From NCBI RefSeq assembly GCF_002224125.1, contig NZ_NCSM01000001.1, positions 124,001-188,000 on the forward strand: 64,000 nucleotides of DNA, read 5' to 3'. The position numbers and the translations under genes are program-made. Positions 1 to 9,076 of this stretch are shown here, in pieces (position 1 is the stretch's first letter; each line of letters opens with the position of its first letter). The notes under the pieces were generated by a model, which saw nothing but the letters and a program-made list of their open reading frames with translations, did not search any database and was not told where the DNA came from. The stretch comes from Streptomyces sp. NBS 14/10 (GTDB lineage: Bacteria; Actinomycetota; Actinomycetes; Streptomycetales; Streptomycetaceae).

Positions 1-224
1 CCCATGTCCAGGCGGCCGGCCCCTCCGGCGCACCCGTCGCCGTCTGCCAGTTCGCCGGAAAACGGTGGGCGACGCTCGAGGGCCGGGCGGTGATCCGCAC
101 CGAGGCCGAGCTCATCGACAACGCGGTGCGGCGCTACGCCGAGCGCTACGAGCGCACCCCCGCCCCCAACCCGGACCGGGTGCTGATCGAGATCACGCTC
201 ACCAGGGCGCTGGGCCGGGCGTGA
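1..224 (+). CDS. PPOX class F420-dependent oxidoreductase, C-terminal part
   Basis: Open from the window edge (codons in phase with base 3) to TGA at 222-224, so only about 73 C-terminal residues are visible. The stretch WATLEGRAVIRTEAELIDNA followed by a YERTPAPNPDRVLIEI-type ending is characteristic of the split-barrel pyridoxamine-phosphate-oxidase-like family of actinobacteria (Rv1155 type), which binds F420 or flavin and reduces small molecules. The assignment rests on recognising the C-terminal pattern. The cofactor-binding N-terminus lies outside the window. Confidence 0.65.
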   Translation, partial: HVQAAGPSGAPVAVCQFAGKRWATLEGRAVIRTEAELIDNAVRRYAERYERTPAPNPDRVLIEITLTRALGRA

Positions 225-307
225 GCACGAGAGCGTGAGCACGAGGGGCTGAGCACGAGGGGCGCCGCCGGGCCTCACCCGGCGCCGCCCCTGTCCCCCA
301 TCGCCAC

Positions 308-676
308 TCAGCTCGGACCTTTCGCCTTCGCGTACTCGGTGGCCATCTCGCCGGCGACGTCGTACAGCACGACGGCCTCGTCACCGACCACCCGCGCTTC
401 ATGCCCCGGGGAGACGACAAAGACATCGCCGGGTCCGATCTCGGACTCCGCCCCGTCGTCCATCCGAATGCGCATCCGCCCCCGGGCCACGATCCCGCGG
501 TGCCCCACCTGGCAGCTGTCCGTCCCGGCTATCTCCCGGACGGATTCCGTCCAGCGCCAGCCGGGCTCGAAGGTGCCCACGGCGAAATCGAGACCGCTCA
601 GGTGCAGGACCTCGATATGGCCCCGGGGAAAGTCACGCCGCTCGTCGGGCTTTTCGATCGTCTTGACTTCCAACAT
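308..676 (-). CDS. Cupin-domain protein
   Basis: 122 residues. The ATG at 676 is chosen over longer starts because AGGAGG lies just upstream on the minus strand. The protein has single-domain cupin features: RGHIEVLHL near the start, an FEPGWRWTESV strand, a GHRGIVARGRMRI core and an EIGPGDVFVVSPGHEA second motif, giving a small beta-barrel. The usual metal-binding His of motif 1 is not obvious, so metal-dependent catalysis is uncertain and a ligand-binding role is equally possible. It is a lone gene, convergent with the partial PPOX gene. Confidence 0.7.
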   Translation of the reverse strand: MLEVKTIEKPDERRDFPRGHIEVLHLSGLDFAVGTFEPGWRWTESVREIAGTDSCQVGHRGIVARGRMRIRMDDGAESEIGPGDVFVVSPGHEARVVGDEAVVLYDVAGEMATEYAKAKGPS

Positions 677-858
677 GGCGGTACCTCCTGTGCCGTACTT
701 CCATGGTGCACTCGACGGCAGGCACTTCCATCGTGCGCCGGGCGGCGGCACCTCGCACGCCGCGGTCGACGGTGACTCAGATCACTGAGAGTAAAGCTCA
801 GGCCAAACCCTCGCGACGCAGCGTCACACAAGGCCGCGGCCTGAAATGATCCCCAAAT

Positions 859-1242
859 ATGTTCCTATCGCTGTCCACCAGCACGTGGATGCTGATCGCC
901 GCGGGCGCCACGCTCTTCAACCTCGTCGCCATGCAGTGGATCATCGAGATCCCGCAGTACCGCATGAAGCAGTTCTTGATGCCGGTCGTCGGCATCATCG
1001 CGGTGGGAGGGAACGGCCTCACCCAGGGTGATGCGCCGGCCAGCATTTGCTACCAGTACACGGCGCTCATGATCATCATGCCGGTCATGCTCGCCCCTGT
1101 ACGCAGCCGGATCACCCGCGACTACTACCGGTGGGTCCAAAACCCGGCGACGAAGCCGGGCAAGGGGACGATGGCCTGGCTCACCACCTCGTTCCTGATC
1201 ATGGTGATCGCGGCCACGGTCCTCTGGCGAGTGGGGAACTGA
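859..1242 (+). CDS. Small integral membrane protein, unknown function
   Basis: 127 residues with three or four hydrophobic segments (about residues 9-30, 38-52, 66-82 and 104-123) and a basic loop SRITRDYYRWVQNPATK between the last two. No family is recognised. No clear ribosome-binding site precedes ATG 859, so the start, and to a lesser degree the gene, is uncertain. Hydrophobicity and Streptomyces-like third-position GC support it being coding. It is convergent with the MFS transporter. Confidence 0.55.
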   Translation: MFLSLSTSTWMLIAAGATLFNLVAMQWIIEIPQYRMKQFLMPVVGIIAVGGNGLTQGDAPASICYQYTALMIIMPVMLAPVRSRITRDYYRWVQNPATKPGKGTMAWLTTSFLIMVIAATVLWRVGN

Positions 1243-1288
1243 TCATGACCGCCTGCCGGACGCCGCACCCCCGGCCCCGGTCACCGGA

Positions 1289-2938
1289 TCACCGCTCCCC
1301 GCCACCGCCCCCACCGTGGTCCCCGCCCCCGCCGTGGTCCCGGTAGTGCTGCGCCGCCCACGGGTGACGCAGCCTGATCCACACATCCCGCGCCCGCCGC
1401 CCGGCCCGGGCCCGGCTCACCGCCACCAGCCTCCGGGCCTCCTCGACGGTCTCCACCATGGGCCCCGAGCCGCGCAGCGGCCTGCCCGCCGTCTCGTGCA
1501 GGAAGTGCGCGGAGACCAGCCCGATCAGGCCCGCGGCCATCAGGTAGTACGCCGGCACCAGGTCGTCACCGGTCGTGGCGACCAGCCAGGAGGCGACCAG
1601 CGGGGTGGTGCCGCCGAACAGCGACACCGAGATGTTGAACGAGATCGACAGCGCGCCGTAGCGCAGCCGGGTCGGAAACAGCGCGGGCAGCGTGGCCGCG
1701 CTGGTCCCCGCGAAGATCACCAGCAGCAGCCCGAGGATCACACAGCCCACCGCGGGCATCAGAATCCCGCCCGCCTGGATCAGCAGCACCGCCGGAATCG
1801 CGAGCGCGATCATCGCCACACTGCCGGCCATGAACATCGGCCGCCGCCCCCAGCGGTCGGAGGAGCGGCCCACCACGGTGATCGTCAGCGCCACGAGGAT
1901 CATGGTGGCGAGCACCAGCACCTGGGCCGTGGTGGCGTCCTGGCCGAGGGTGGAGGTCATATACGTCGGCAGGTAGGACGTCACCATGTAGTTGGTGACG
2001 TTGTAGAGCAGCACAAGCCCCATACAGATCAGCACGGCCTGCCAGTGCCGGGTGAAGATCTCCTTCAGCCTGCCCTTACCGGACTGGCGCGCCTCCTCCA
2101 CCGGATCCACGTCCCCGCGCCCGGCGCCGACCGCCTCCGCCGCCCGCTCGGCCTCCCGCCGGAACGCCGGGGTCTCCTCCAGCCGCAGCCGCATGTACAG
2201 CCCGATCAGCCCGAGCGGCCCCGCGATCAGAAACGGCACCCGCCAGCCCCAGTCCACCATCCCCCGCTCGCCGAGCACGGCGGTCAGCACCGTGACCACC
2301 CCGGACCCCAGCGAGTAACCGACGAACGTCCCGAAGTCCAGCCAGCTGCCCAGGAAGCCGCGGCGCCGGTCCGGGGCGAACTCCGCGATGTACGTGGTCG
2401 CCCCCGCGTACTCGCCCCCGGTCGAAAACCCCTGCACCACCCGGCACGCCAGCAACAGCAGCGGGGCCGCGAAGCCGATGGCCGCGTAACTGGGCAGCAG
2501 CCCCACCGCGAAGGTGCCGATCGCCATCATGATCATGGTGGTCGAGAGCACCCGCCGCCGCCCGATACGGTCCCCCAGCGGCCCGAAGACCAGCCCGCCC
2601 AGCGGGCGCACCAGGAACGCGACCGCGAAGGTGGCGAACGTGGAGACCACCTGGGTCGCCGGTGAGCTCGACGGGAAGAAGACCTTGCCGAGGGTGACCG
2701 CGACATACGCGTAGACGCCGAAGTCGAACCACTCCATCATGTTGCCGACCGCCGTCGCGGCGACCGCCCGGCGCAGCCGCGGCCGGTCGACGACCGTGAC
2801 ATCCGAGATGGTCAGCGGCTCCTTGCGGCGGCGCAGCAGCGTCCGCAGCATCCGATCGGTGCGCTCGCTCCCGCCGCCGCGCACCGCCTGGCGGGTGCGG
2901 CGTAGGGGATGACGGGGTGGTGGGCGACCGGTACTCAT
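1289..2938 (-). CDS. MFS transporter, metabolite:H+ symporter (ProP-like) family
   Basis: 549 residues from ATG 2938, which is preceded by GGAAGAGG; a longer ORF start exists but lacks this signal. The family signature is clear: AVGNMMEWFDFGVYAYVAVT as the first membrane helix, then GPLGDRIGRRRVL between helices 2 and 3, ACRVVQGFSTGGEYAGA in helix 4, and GRSSDRWGRRP in the second half, about 12 helices in all. Relatives import proline, betaine, citrate or other carboxylates with protons. The C-terminus ends in a Gly/His-rich tail (DHGGGGDHGGGGGG), unusual for the family. The substrate cannot be deduced. Confidence 0.88.
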   Translation of the reverse strand: MSTGRPPPRHPLRRTRQAVRGGGSERTDRMLRTLLRRRKEPLTISDVTVVDRPRLRRAVAATAVGNMMEWFDFGVYAYVAVTLGKVFFPSSSPATQVVSTFATFAVAFLVRPLGGLVFGPLGDRIGRRRVLSTTMIMMAIGTFAVGLLPSYAAIGFAAPLLLLACRVVQGFSTGGEYAGATTYIAEFAPDRRRGFLGSWLDFGTFVGYSLGSGVVTVLTAVLGERGMVDWGWRVPFLIAGPLGLIGLYMRLRLEETPAFRREAERAAEAVGAGRGDVDPVEEARQSGKGRLKEIFTRHWQAVLICMGLVLLYNVTNYMVTSYLPTYMTSTLGQDATTAQVLVLATMILVALTITVVGRSSDRWGRRPMFMAGSVAMIALAIPAVLLIQAGGILMPAVGCVILGLLLVIFAGTSAATLPALFPTRLRYGALSISFNISVSLFGGTTPLVASWLVATTGDDLVPAYYLMAAGLIGLVSAHFLHETAGRPLRGSGPMVETVEEARRLVAVSRARAGRRARDVWIRLRHPWAAQHYRDHGGGGDHGGGGGGER

Positions 2939-3132
2939 CCTCTTCCCTGCCGACGTCCCTACTTCCCTGCCGACGTCCTTACCATCGTGCGCCTGGGCGC
3001 CCACGGCCGCACGGTGCGGAAATTCCCCGAAGATTTTTTGCCGGGGCTGTCGATCCGGCCGCCTCCCGTTCGACGCAAGGGTGAGAGCGGGGAACCAAAG
3101 AACCGCAGAACCAACAGAACCAAGGAGTCACC

Positions 3133-3489
3133 ATGCCGCGCTTCATGACACTGATCCGCATCGACGAGCAGAACGCCCCCGCCGAGGGCCCCAGCCCCGA
3201 GCTCATGGAGCGTATGGGCGCGCTGCTGGAGGAGATCACCAAGGCCGGGGTGATGCTGGAGACCGCCGGGCTCACCCCGACCTCCGAGGGCACCCGGGTC
3301 ACCTGGTCCGGCGGCAAGCTCAGCTACACCGACGGGCCCTTCACCGAGAGCAAGGAGGTCATCGGCGGCTACTCGATCGTCCAGGCCAAGGACAAGGCCG
3401 AGGCGCTGGAGTGGACCAAGCGGTTCCTCCAGACCCACGAGGACTACTGGACCATCACCGCCGAGGTCCGCGAGATCGCCGAGGGCTGA
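3133..3489 (+). CDS. YCII-related (DGPF) protein
   Basis: 118 residues; the start is supported by AAGGAG before ATG 3133. It has a ferredoxin-like alpha/beta fold with the DGPFTESKEVIGGYSIV signature. Genes of this family (DGPF/YCII) are the conserved neighbours and presumed targets of ECF42 sigma factors, and here one lies 41 bp upstream of such a factor on the same strand, so the two probably form a transcription unit. The biochemical role is unknown; a lactone- or muconolactone-isomerase-like activity has been suggested for the fold. Confidence 0.85.
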   Translation: MPRFMTLIRIDEQNAPAEGPSPELMERMGALLEEITKAGVMLETAGLTPTSEGTRVTWSGGKLSYTDGPFTESKEVIGGYSIVQAKDKAEALEWTKRFLQTHEDYWTITAEVREIAEG

Positions 3490-3530
3490 CCGGTCGCGCT
3501 TGCCTCGTTGTGGTGCGGCTGCTCTGATGG

Positions 3531-4832
3531 GTGGACGTGACGGGAGCAAGCCCTGAAGCGCACCGAGCGCAGCGAGCAGACCAGGCGGACCAGGCGACCC
3601 AGGCGATCGAGGCGGTCTTCAGAATCGAGTCCGCGCGGATCATCGCCGGTGTCACCCGCATCGTGCGCGATGTGGGCATCGCCGAAGAGCTCGCACAGGA
3701 CGCTCTGGTCGCCGCGCTGGAGCAGTGGCCGGAGTCGGGCGTCCCGGACAAGCCGGGCGCCTGGCTCATGGCCACCGCCAAGCACCGCGCGATCGATCTC
3801 GTACGCCGCAAGGAGACGTACGCGCGCAAGCTGGCCGAGGTCGGCCGGGCCCTCACGGAGACCTCCCCGCCCGAGTACTCCGAGGACCCCGCCGCCGACA
3901 TCACCGCGGACATCGACGACGACCTGCTGCGGCTGATCTTCACCGCCTGCCACCCCGTGCTGTCGACCGAGGCCCGGGCCGCGCTCACCCTGCGGCTGCT
4001 CGGCGGGCTGACCACCCAGGAGATCGCCCGCGCCTTCCTGGCCCCCGAGCCGACCGTCGCCCAGCGGATCGTCCGCGCCAAACGCGCGCTCGCCAAGGCC
4101 GATGTCCCCTTCGAGGTCCCGTACGGCGCCGACCGCGCCGCCCGCCTCGCCTCCGTCCTCGAAGTCATCTACCTCATCTTCAACGAGGGCTACTCCGCCA
4201 CCGCGGGCGACGACCTGGTCCGCCCCGCCCTGTGCGAGGACGCCCTCCGCCTGGCCCGCGTCCTGGCCGGACTGATGCCCAGGGAGCCCGAGGTCCACGG
4301 CCTCGCCGCGCTCCTGGAGTTCCAGGCCTCCCGTATCCCGGCCCGCACCGGCCCCGACGGCGAACCCGTACTCCTCGCCGACCAGAACCGCGCCAAATGG
4401 AACCGCCTCCTCATCCGCCGCGGCGTCGAAGCCCTCCACCGCGCCGGCCACGGCCCGTACTCCCTCCAGGCCGCCATCGCCGCCTGCCACACCCAGGCCG
4501 TCCGCTACGAGGACACCGACTGGGCCACCATCGCCACCCTGTACGGCCGGCTGATGGCCCTGACCCCCTCCCCCGTGATCGAGCTCAACCGAGCCGTCGC
4601 CATCTCCATGTCCCAGGGCCCCGCGGCCGCCCTCCCCCTGGTCGACGCCCTCGCCGACGAACCGGCCCTCAAGGGCTACCACCTGCTGCCGAGCGTCCGC
4701 GGCGACCTCCTGGAACGCCTGGGCCGCGCCGCCGAGGCCCGCGCCGAATTCGAGCGGGCCGCCACCCAGACCCACAACGCCCGCGAACGCCACCTGCTGC
4801 TGGAACGGGCCGCCCGGTGCGTGTCCGAGTGA
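3531..4832 (+). CDS. RNA polymerase sigma factor, ECF42 family, with C-terminal TPR-like extension
   Basis: 433 residues from GTG 3531 (GTG 3537 is an alternative; neither has a strong ribosome-binding site). Region 2 is at about residues 20-95 (AEELAQDALVAALEQWP, AWLMATAKHRAIDLVRR) and region 4 at about 130-190 (LTLRLLGGLTTQEIARAFL, then VAQRIVRAKRALAKADVPF). The remaining 240 residues are the helical extension typical of ECF42, which is believed to replace an anti-sigma factor. The adjacent DGPF gene supports the class. The stop codon abuts the stop of the convergent ECF41 gene with no spacer. Confidence 0.88.
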   Translation: MDVTGASPEAHRAQRADQADQATQAIEAVFRIESARIIAGVTRIVRDVGIAEELAQDALVAALEQWPESGVPDKPGAWLMATAKHRAIDLVRRKETYARKLAEVGRALTETSPPEYSEDPAADITADIDDDLLRLIFTACHPVLSTEARAALTLRLLGGLTTQEIARAFLAPEPTVAQRIVRAKRALAKADVPFEVPYGADRAARLASVLEVIYLIFNEGYSATAGDDLVRPALCEDALRLARVLAGLMPREPEVHGLAALLEFQASRIPARTGPDGEPVLLADQNRAKWNRLLIRRGVEALHRAGHGPYSLQAAIAACHTQAVRYEDTDWATIATLYGRLMALTPSPVIELNRAVAISMSQGPAAALPLVDALADEPALKGYHLLPSVRGDLLERLGRAAEARAEFERAATQTHNARERHLLLERAARCVSE

Positions 4833-5732
4833 CTACCGCAGGGTGAGCGGGGTCTCGGACCCGACGCGGGTCAGCTTCTCGGGGTTGCGGACGTAGTAGA
4901 GGCCGACGATGCGGTCGTCCTCGACACGAATCGCGATGACACCGTCCGTCTCCCCGTCCACCCGCAGAACGAGCCCCGGGCTGCCGTTGACCACGGTGGG
5001 CTCACCGGTGAGCGTGACTCCGGCCGAGCCGCCGACGATGTAACGGGCCACCTTGTCGGCGCCGACGACCGGCCGCCGCGCGGCCTGCCTGACGCCGCCG
5101 CCGTCGGACATCAGGACGACCTCGGGGGCGAGTACGTCGAGCAGACCCTGGATGTCCCCGGTGGCGAGCGCCCGCTGGAAGGACTCCAGAGCCGCCTGAG
5201 TCCTGCTCGCGGAGACCACCGTACGAGGGCGGCGGGCATCCACGTGCCGACGGGCGCGGTGCGCGATCTGGCGCACCGCCGTGGGGCTCTTGTCGACGGC
5301 GACCGCGATCTCGTCGTAGCCGACGTCGAAGACCTCGCGCAGCACGAAGACGGCGCGCTCCGTCGGCGACAGCGTCTCCAGCACGAGCATGAGCGCCATC
5401 GACACACTCTCGGCGAGCTCGACGTCCCGGGCCACGTCCGGCGAGGTCAGCAGCGGCTCGGGCAGCCAGGGTCCGACGTACGCCTCCTTACGGCGCGTCA
5501 TGGTGCGCAGCCGGTTGAGCGACTGGCGGGTCGTGATCCGCACCAGATACGCGCGCTGGTCCTGCACCTGCCCCAGGTCGACCTCGATCCAGCGCAGCCA
5601 GGTCTCCTGGAGGACGTCTTCGGCGTCGGCCGCCGAACCGAGCATCTCGTAGGCGACGGTGAAGAGCAGGTTGCGGTAGCCGACGAAGGCCTCGGTGGCT
5701 TCGGTGACTTCGTTGACGGCGCGGTCACTCAT
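4833..5732 (-). CDS. sigJ: RNA polymerase sigma factor, ECF41/SigJ family, with SnoaL-like C-terminal domain
   Basis: 299 residues. The ATG at 5732 overlaps the stop of the upstream oxidoreductase as ATGA, indicating translational coupling; the longer ORF upstream is only a shadow of that gene. Sigma regions 2 (SAADAEDVLQETWLRW) and 4 (LSPTERAVFVLREVFDVGYD) are followed by an NTF2/SnoaL-like domain. All three ECF41 hallmarks are present: WLPEPL in the linker, DGGG in the extension and NPEKL near the end. In this family the extension controls activity in cis, and the factor typically drives a neighbouring oxidoreductase gene, matching the context here. Confidence 0.9.
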   Translation of the reverse strand: MSDRAVNEVTEATEAFVGYRNLLFTVAYEMLGSAADAEDVLQETWLRWIEVDLGQVQDQRAYLVRITTRQSLNRLRTMTRRKEAYVGPWLPEPLLTSPDVARDVELAESVSMALMLVLETLSPTERAVFVLREVFDVGYDEIAVAVDKSPTAVRQIAHRARRHVDARRPRTVVSASRTQAALESFQRALATGDIQGLLDVLAPEVVLMSDGGGVRQAARRPVVGADKVARYIVGGSAGVTLTGEPTVVNGSPGLVLRVDGETDGVIAIRVEDDRIVGLYYVRNPEKLTRVGSETPLTLR

Positions 5733-6922
5733 ACCTTGCTCCCGATCAGAGCGTCCAGCTCCTGCCGGCGCTTGTCGCCCTTGGGCCAGTGGTGCGAACC
5801 GGGCTTGCGTGCCTCGACCGCCAAATGCTTGACGCTGAAGTTGCAGGAGACCTCCTTGAGCTTCGCACCCGGGCGGCCGCCGATGTAGAGCCTTATCGCG
5901 ATGTCGTCCTTGTTGGCGAGCTGGAAGACCCCGGCGCCGCGCCCCAGGCCGACGCACATGGCCGGGAACGACAGGTTGATGGGCGCGGGCCGCTTGTCCG
6001 CGATCCGGCTGAGCACCGTGTCGGCGGCGTGCGCGCCCAGACAACCCGCGGCATAGGCGCTCATCCGGAACGGCAGATCCGACGGCGCCGCCGAATCCCC
6101 GGCCGCGACGATGCGCTCGTCGTCGACGCTGGTCAACGTCTCGTCCGTGAGCAGACGTCCCAGGGCATCGGTGCTCAGACCGCTGCGCGCGGCCAGGTCC
6201 GGCACACCGAATCCGACGGTCCAGACGGTGATCTCACTCGGGAGCTCACGGCCATCGCCGAGCCGCACCGCATCGCGGGTCACGGCCGTCACCTTCGTGT
6301 CCGGGCCGTCGAGCACGGTCACACCGAGCTTGGCGAGCCGCTTGGCAACCGCACGTCGCCCCCGAGGGTGCAGATACGGACCGAGCAGACCTCCGCAGAC
6401 CAGGGTCACCCGGCGCCCCTGCTCCGCCAGCTCGGCGGCGGTCTCGATCCCGCTCGGACCGGCCCCGACAACGGTCACCGCCGCCGAGGCGGACGCGGCG
6501 TCCAGAACCGGCCGCAGCCGCTGCGCCTCCTCCAGGGTGGCGATCGGGTAGCCGAACTCGGCCGCCCCGGGCACGCGCGGGTCGGCGCTGCCACTGCCCA
6601 CCGCGTAGATCAGGTAGTCGTAGCCGACGCTGTCGCCGGTCGCCAAGGTCACGCTGCGCTCGGAAGCGTTGATCCGTGCCACGGTGTCGACGACCAGCCG
6701 GATGCCCTTGCCCAGGATCTCCTGGTAGTTGACGACCGCGTCATGGGTCCCGGCCACCCGCTGATGCAGGCGGAGCCGTGCGACGAAGCTCGGGCGCGGG
6801 TTGATCAGGGTCACTGTCACGTCGTCGCGCTGCGTCAGGCGGTTGGCCGCCATGACGCCGGCGTATCCGCCGCCGATCACGATCACATTGGTGTTCTCGG
6901 TGTTCCCGGTGTTCTCAGCCAT
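5729..6922 (-). CDS. NAD(P)/FAD-dependent oxidoreductase (NDH-2-like)
   Basis: 397 residues; ATG 6922 is chosen for the GGAGGAG nine bases upstream. The FAD dinucleotide fold is at the N-terminus (VIVIGGGYAGVMAANRL) and a second, NAD-binding fold lies near residue 150 (VTVVGAGPSGIETAAELAEQ). The FAD-contacting IVAAGDSAAPSDLPFR segment follows. It resembles type II NADH dehydrogenases and the oxidoreductases regulated by ECF41 sigma factors. No C-terminal membrane helix is visible, so it is probably soluble or peripheral. It is coupled to sigJ and divergent from the APH-like gene, sharing about 100 bp of promoter space. Confidence 0.87.
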   Translation of the reverse strand: MAENTGNTENTNVIVIGGGYAGVMAANRLTQRDDVTVTLINPRPSFVARLRLHQRVAGTHDAVVNYQEILGKGIRLVVDTVARINASERSVTLATGDSVGYDYLIYAVGSGSADPRVPGAAEFGYPIATLEEAQRLRPVLDAASASAAVTVVGAGPSGIETAAELAEQGRRVTLVCGGLLGPYLHPRGRRAVAKRLAKLGVTVLDGPDTKVTAVTRDAVRLGDGRELPSEITVWTVGFGVPDLAARSGLSTDALGRLLTDETLTSVDDERIVAAGDSAAPSDLPFRMSAYAAGCLGAHAADTVLSRIADKRPAPINLSFPAMCVGLGRGAGVFQLANKDDIAIRLYIGGRPGAKLKEVSCNFSVKHLAVEARKPGSHHWPKGDKRRQELDALIGSKV

Positions 6923-7026
6923 GGTGTCTCCTCCGCTGCGAGGGTTCGGCCTCAAGACACCGGGTCATCGATCGCTGTGACAGCTTGTGAGGCAGGTCAC
7001 TTCACAGTCGTGGGCAGGATCAAGGC

Positions 7027-7761
7027 ATGGAGCGAGAGGTGCGACTGTCGGGCGGGCGTATCACGCCGGGAGTGGTCCTGGTGAGCGACACTGTTCGGCG
7101 GCCCGTCACAGCGTCGTCGGCGTTCGTCGCTGAACTGCTCGACCAGCTCAAGCAGCGCGGATTCGCAGGCGCACCGCGATATCTGGGCCGCGACGAGGCC
7201 GGGCGGGACACGTTCAGCTACCTGCCCGGGTGGGTCCCGGCCAAGTTCCAGCGCTGGACGGACACCCAGGTGGCCGCCGCCGGCGCCCTACTCCGCTCAC
7301 TGCACGACGCGACCCGCGGCAGCACGCTTGCGGCGGCTTCTCCCCTCGTGTGCCATCACGACCCCGGACCGAACAACACCGTCTTCGTGGGCAACCAGCC
7401 CGCGGCCTTCATCGATTTCGACACCGCAGCCCCCGGCGACCCACTCGAAGACCTCGGATACATGGCCTGGACCTGGTGCATCTCATCCAAACCCGATGCT
7501 CCACCCGCCGACGAGCAAGCCGCGCAAGTACGAATCCTGGCCGACGCCTACGGACTTCAGTCGCATGAGCATGGCGACCTCATTGACGCCATGCTCGACC
7601 GCCAAACACGCAATGCCCGCTGGTGGCGCGAACAGCTTGACGGTCCGGAACGTTCCCGGGTCGCTTCAGCAGAGCAGATCGTCTCCCGCATCGCATGGTC
7701 AGAACGCGAACATGCCTTCACGGTCGCCCACCGCCCCGCACTCGCCTCCGCACTCCGGTGA
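7027..7761 (+). CDS. Aminoglycoside/choline-kinase-like phosphotransferase
   Basis: 244 residues with an APH/ChoK fold. The catalytic loop reads VCHHDPGPNNTVF (an H-D-x-G-x-x-N variant) and the metal-binding Asp follows in AAFIDFDTAAPGDPLEDLGY. The family phosphorylates antibiotics or small metabolites, and this short form is common in Streptomyces chromosomes, where resistance is rarely shown. A basic segment at residues 40-60 (LLDQLKQRGFAGAPRYLGRD) matches the N-lobe. The ribosome-binding site is weak (CAAGG). Confidence 0.8.
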   Translation: MEREVRLSGGRITPGVVLVSDTVRRPVTASSAFVAELLDQLKQRGFAGAPRYLGRDEAGRDTFSYLPGWVPAKFQRWTDTQVAAAGALLRSLHDATRGSTLAAASPLVCHHDPGPNNTVFVGNQPAAFIDFDTAAPGDPLEDLGYMAWTWCISSKPDAPPADEQAAQVRILADAYGLQSHEHGDLIDAMLDRQTRNARWWREQLDGPERSRVASAEQIVSRIAWSEREHAFTVAHRPALASALR

Positions 7762-8059
7762 AGCCGGCTAGGGGTGATCTCCTCCGCACCGAGCGGCAGT
7801 CGATGCAGCACCACAAACCGGTGGTCGCTTCGCCTGCGCCTACGCGCCGTCTCGCGGCATTCGGTTCGTGCGGGTGCGGGTTTCGTCTCGGACCCTCCGG
7901 GTCCAAAGCGCCAGCAGGGGGAAGGAAGGGGGCGGCCGGCCCGGTGTCCCGGTTCCTCGGCCCGGTGGGTGGCTGGCCTCGCTCCACCCACCCCCTCTTA
8001 AATATTCGCTTGATGCAGTACTTGATGTAGGGCAAGCATTTTTTTAAGGGGTGGGGTTC
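7762..8059. other. Intergenic region with a small hairpin
   Basis: 298 bp between two convergent genes. A GGACCC-tcc-GGGTCC hairpin at 7890-7904 is the only clear structure. The last 60 bp, before the methyltransferase stop, are unusually AT-rich for this genome (TTAAATATTCGC near 7998 and a T7 run near 8040). I see no coding sequence here. Confidence 0.4.
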
Positions 8060-8728
8060 TCAGCCGGGTCGCTTGGCCATGACGACCAGACCCGGCCCGC
8101 TGTACTCCTCCGGGGGCAGCCGGAGTTCGGCGACTGGCTGCAGGCCGGCCTGCTCGATCAGGTCCACGAGTTGTTCCGGCCGCCATTTGTGCGTCGTCCA
8201 ACGAACGGGTACGCCCCCGTAGGCCTCGGTGCGCACCGCGTCTTCGTCACCAACGTGTGTTGCGGTGATGAAGTGCCCGCCCGGCTTCAGGGCGCGCGCG
8301 AACAGGGCGAGAACCTGAGGAAGGACGTCACGGGGAAGGTTGAACAGTGACCACCACCCGAGCACGCCGCCAAGGGACGCTTCATCAAGGTCGAGGTCGG
8401 TGGCAGAGGCGACGCTGAAGCGGCACTGCGGATGAAGACGGCGCGCGTTCTCGATCATACGAGGGGAGAGATCCACACCGGACACGTCGAGTCCGCGTTC
8501 GGCAAGGTAGGCCGTCACCGTTCCGGGGCCGCAGCCGACGTCGAGGACGGGCCCAAGCTCGCTCACGGTGTCGGCGAAGGCGTCGATTGATGCCTTGAGC
8601 CATGGATGGCGACGGATGTCGCCGACTCCCGTCGTCACCACCATGTCGGCGTAGTTATCGGCCACGCGGTCATAGGACTCACGGACCACGTCGAGATCAG
8701 CCGGGCGGTCAATAGGGTGTGCGCGCAT
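8060..8728 (-). CDS. SAM-dependent class I methyltransferase
   Basis: 222 residues with a Rossmann-type methyltransferase core: motif I VLDVGCGPGTVTAYLAERG (about residues 63-81), the acidic end of strand 2 in VSGVDLSPRMIENAR, and a post-motif region LKPGGHFITATHVGDED. An acceptor-binding N-terminal helix starts with VRESYDRVADNYADM. The substrate is unknown; relatives methylate small molecules. It stands alone, convergent with the APH-like gene. Confidence 0.83.
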   Translation of the reverse strand: MRAHPIDRPADLDVVRESYDRVADNYADMVVTTGVGDIRRHPWLKASIDAFADTVSELGPVLDVGCGPGTVTAYLAERGLDVSGVDLSPRMIENARRLHPQCRFSVASATDLDLDEASLGGVLGWWSLFNLPRDVLPQVLALFARALKPGGHFITATHVGDEDAVRTEAYGGVPVRWTTHKWRPEQLVDLIEQAGLQPVAELRLPPEEYSGPGLVVMAKRPG

Positions 8729-8775
8729 CAGCCGAGGATAGGACTGCGCGACGACCTACAGACGGGATCGCGTCT

Positions 8776-9021
8776 TCAACTCTCACCAGCTCTCCACGGG
8801 GTCCGGCCTGTTGGTGCCCGCCCGTGCTCCGTCACCGCGTCCACCGCCCGCTCCGGCTCGACCCAGATCCCCCGGCCGATGCGCGTCCACCCCTCGCGCA
8901 GCAGGCATCGGTTCAGCTGCCGCCGATCCCACCCGCCCGCCAGAGCCTGGGCCGTCAGCACCACACCGCCCTGAGCACCGGCCAGCCCAGTCAGCGAGAC
9001 CAGGTCTCCCGTCCCCGTCAT
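8776..9021 (-). pseudogene. AbiEi-type antitoxin/regulator, N-terminal fragment
   Basis: 81 residues from ATG 9021. The segment GGVVLTAQALAGGWDRRQL then LREGWTRIGRGIWVEPE is the winged-helix N-terminal domain of AbiEi family antitoxins and DUF559-linked regulators, normally followed by 150 or more residues. Here it runs into about 20 unrelated residues and stops, so the gene looks 3'-truncated. No cognate AbiEii nucleotidyltransferase is adjacent. It lies just beyond the 29-bp inverted repeat at 9077-9142. Confidence 0.55.
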
Positions 9022-9076
9022 CCCCTCAGGGTGCCGCCTACCTCCGGCGGCCGCCTGGGCCTGTGGACAACCCGGT

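Noticed and set aside
1316..2665. 449-codon plus-strand ORF
   Set aside because: Antisense to the MFS transporter; biased to Arg/Pro/His/Gln with no fold, a usual shadow in high-GC DNA.
3444..4793. 449-codon minus-strand ORF over the ECF42 gene
   Set aside because: Gly/Ala/Val/Asp-rich reverse-frame shadow; the plus-strand sigma factor has clear motifs.
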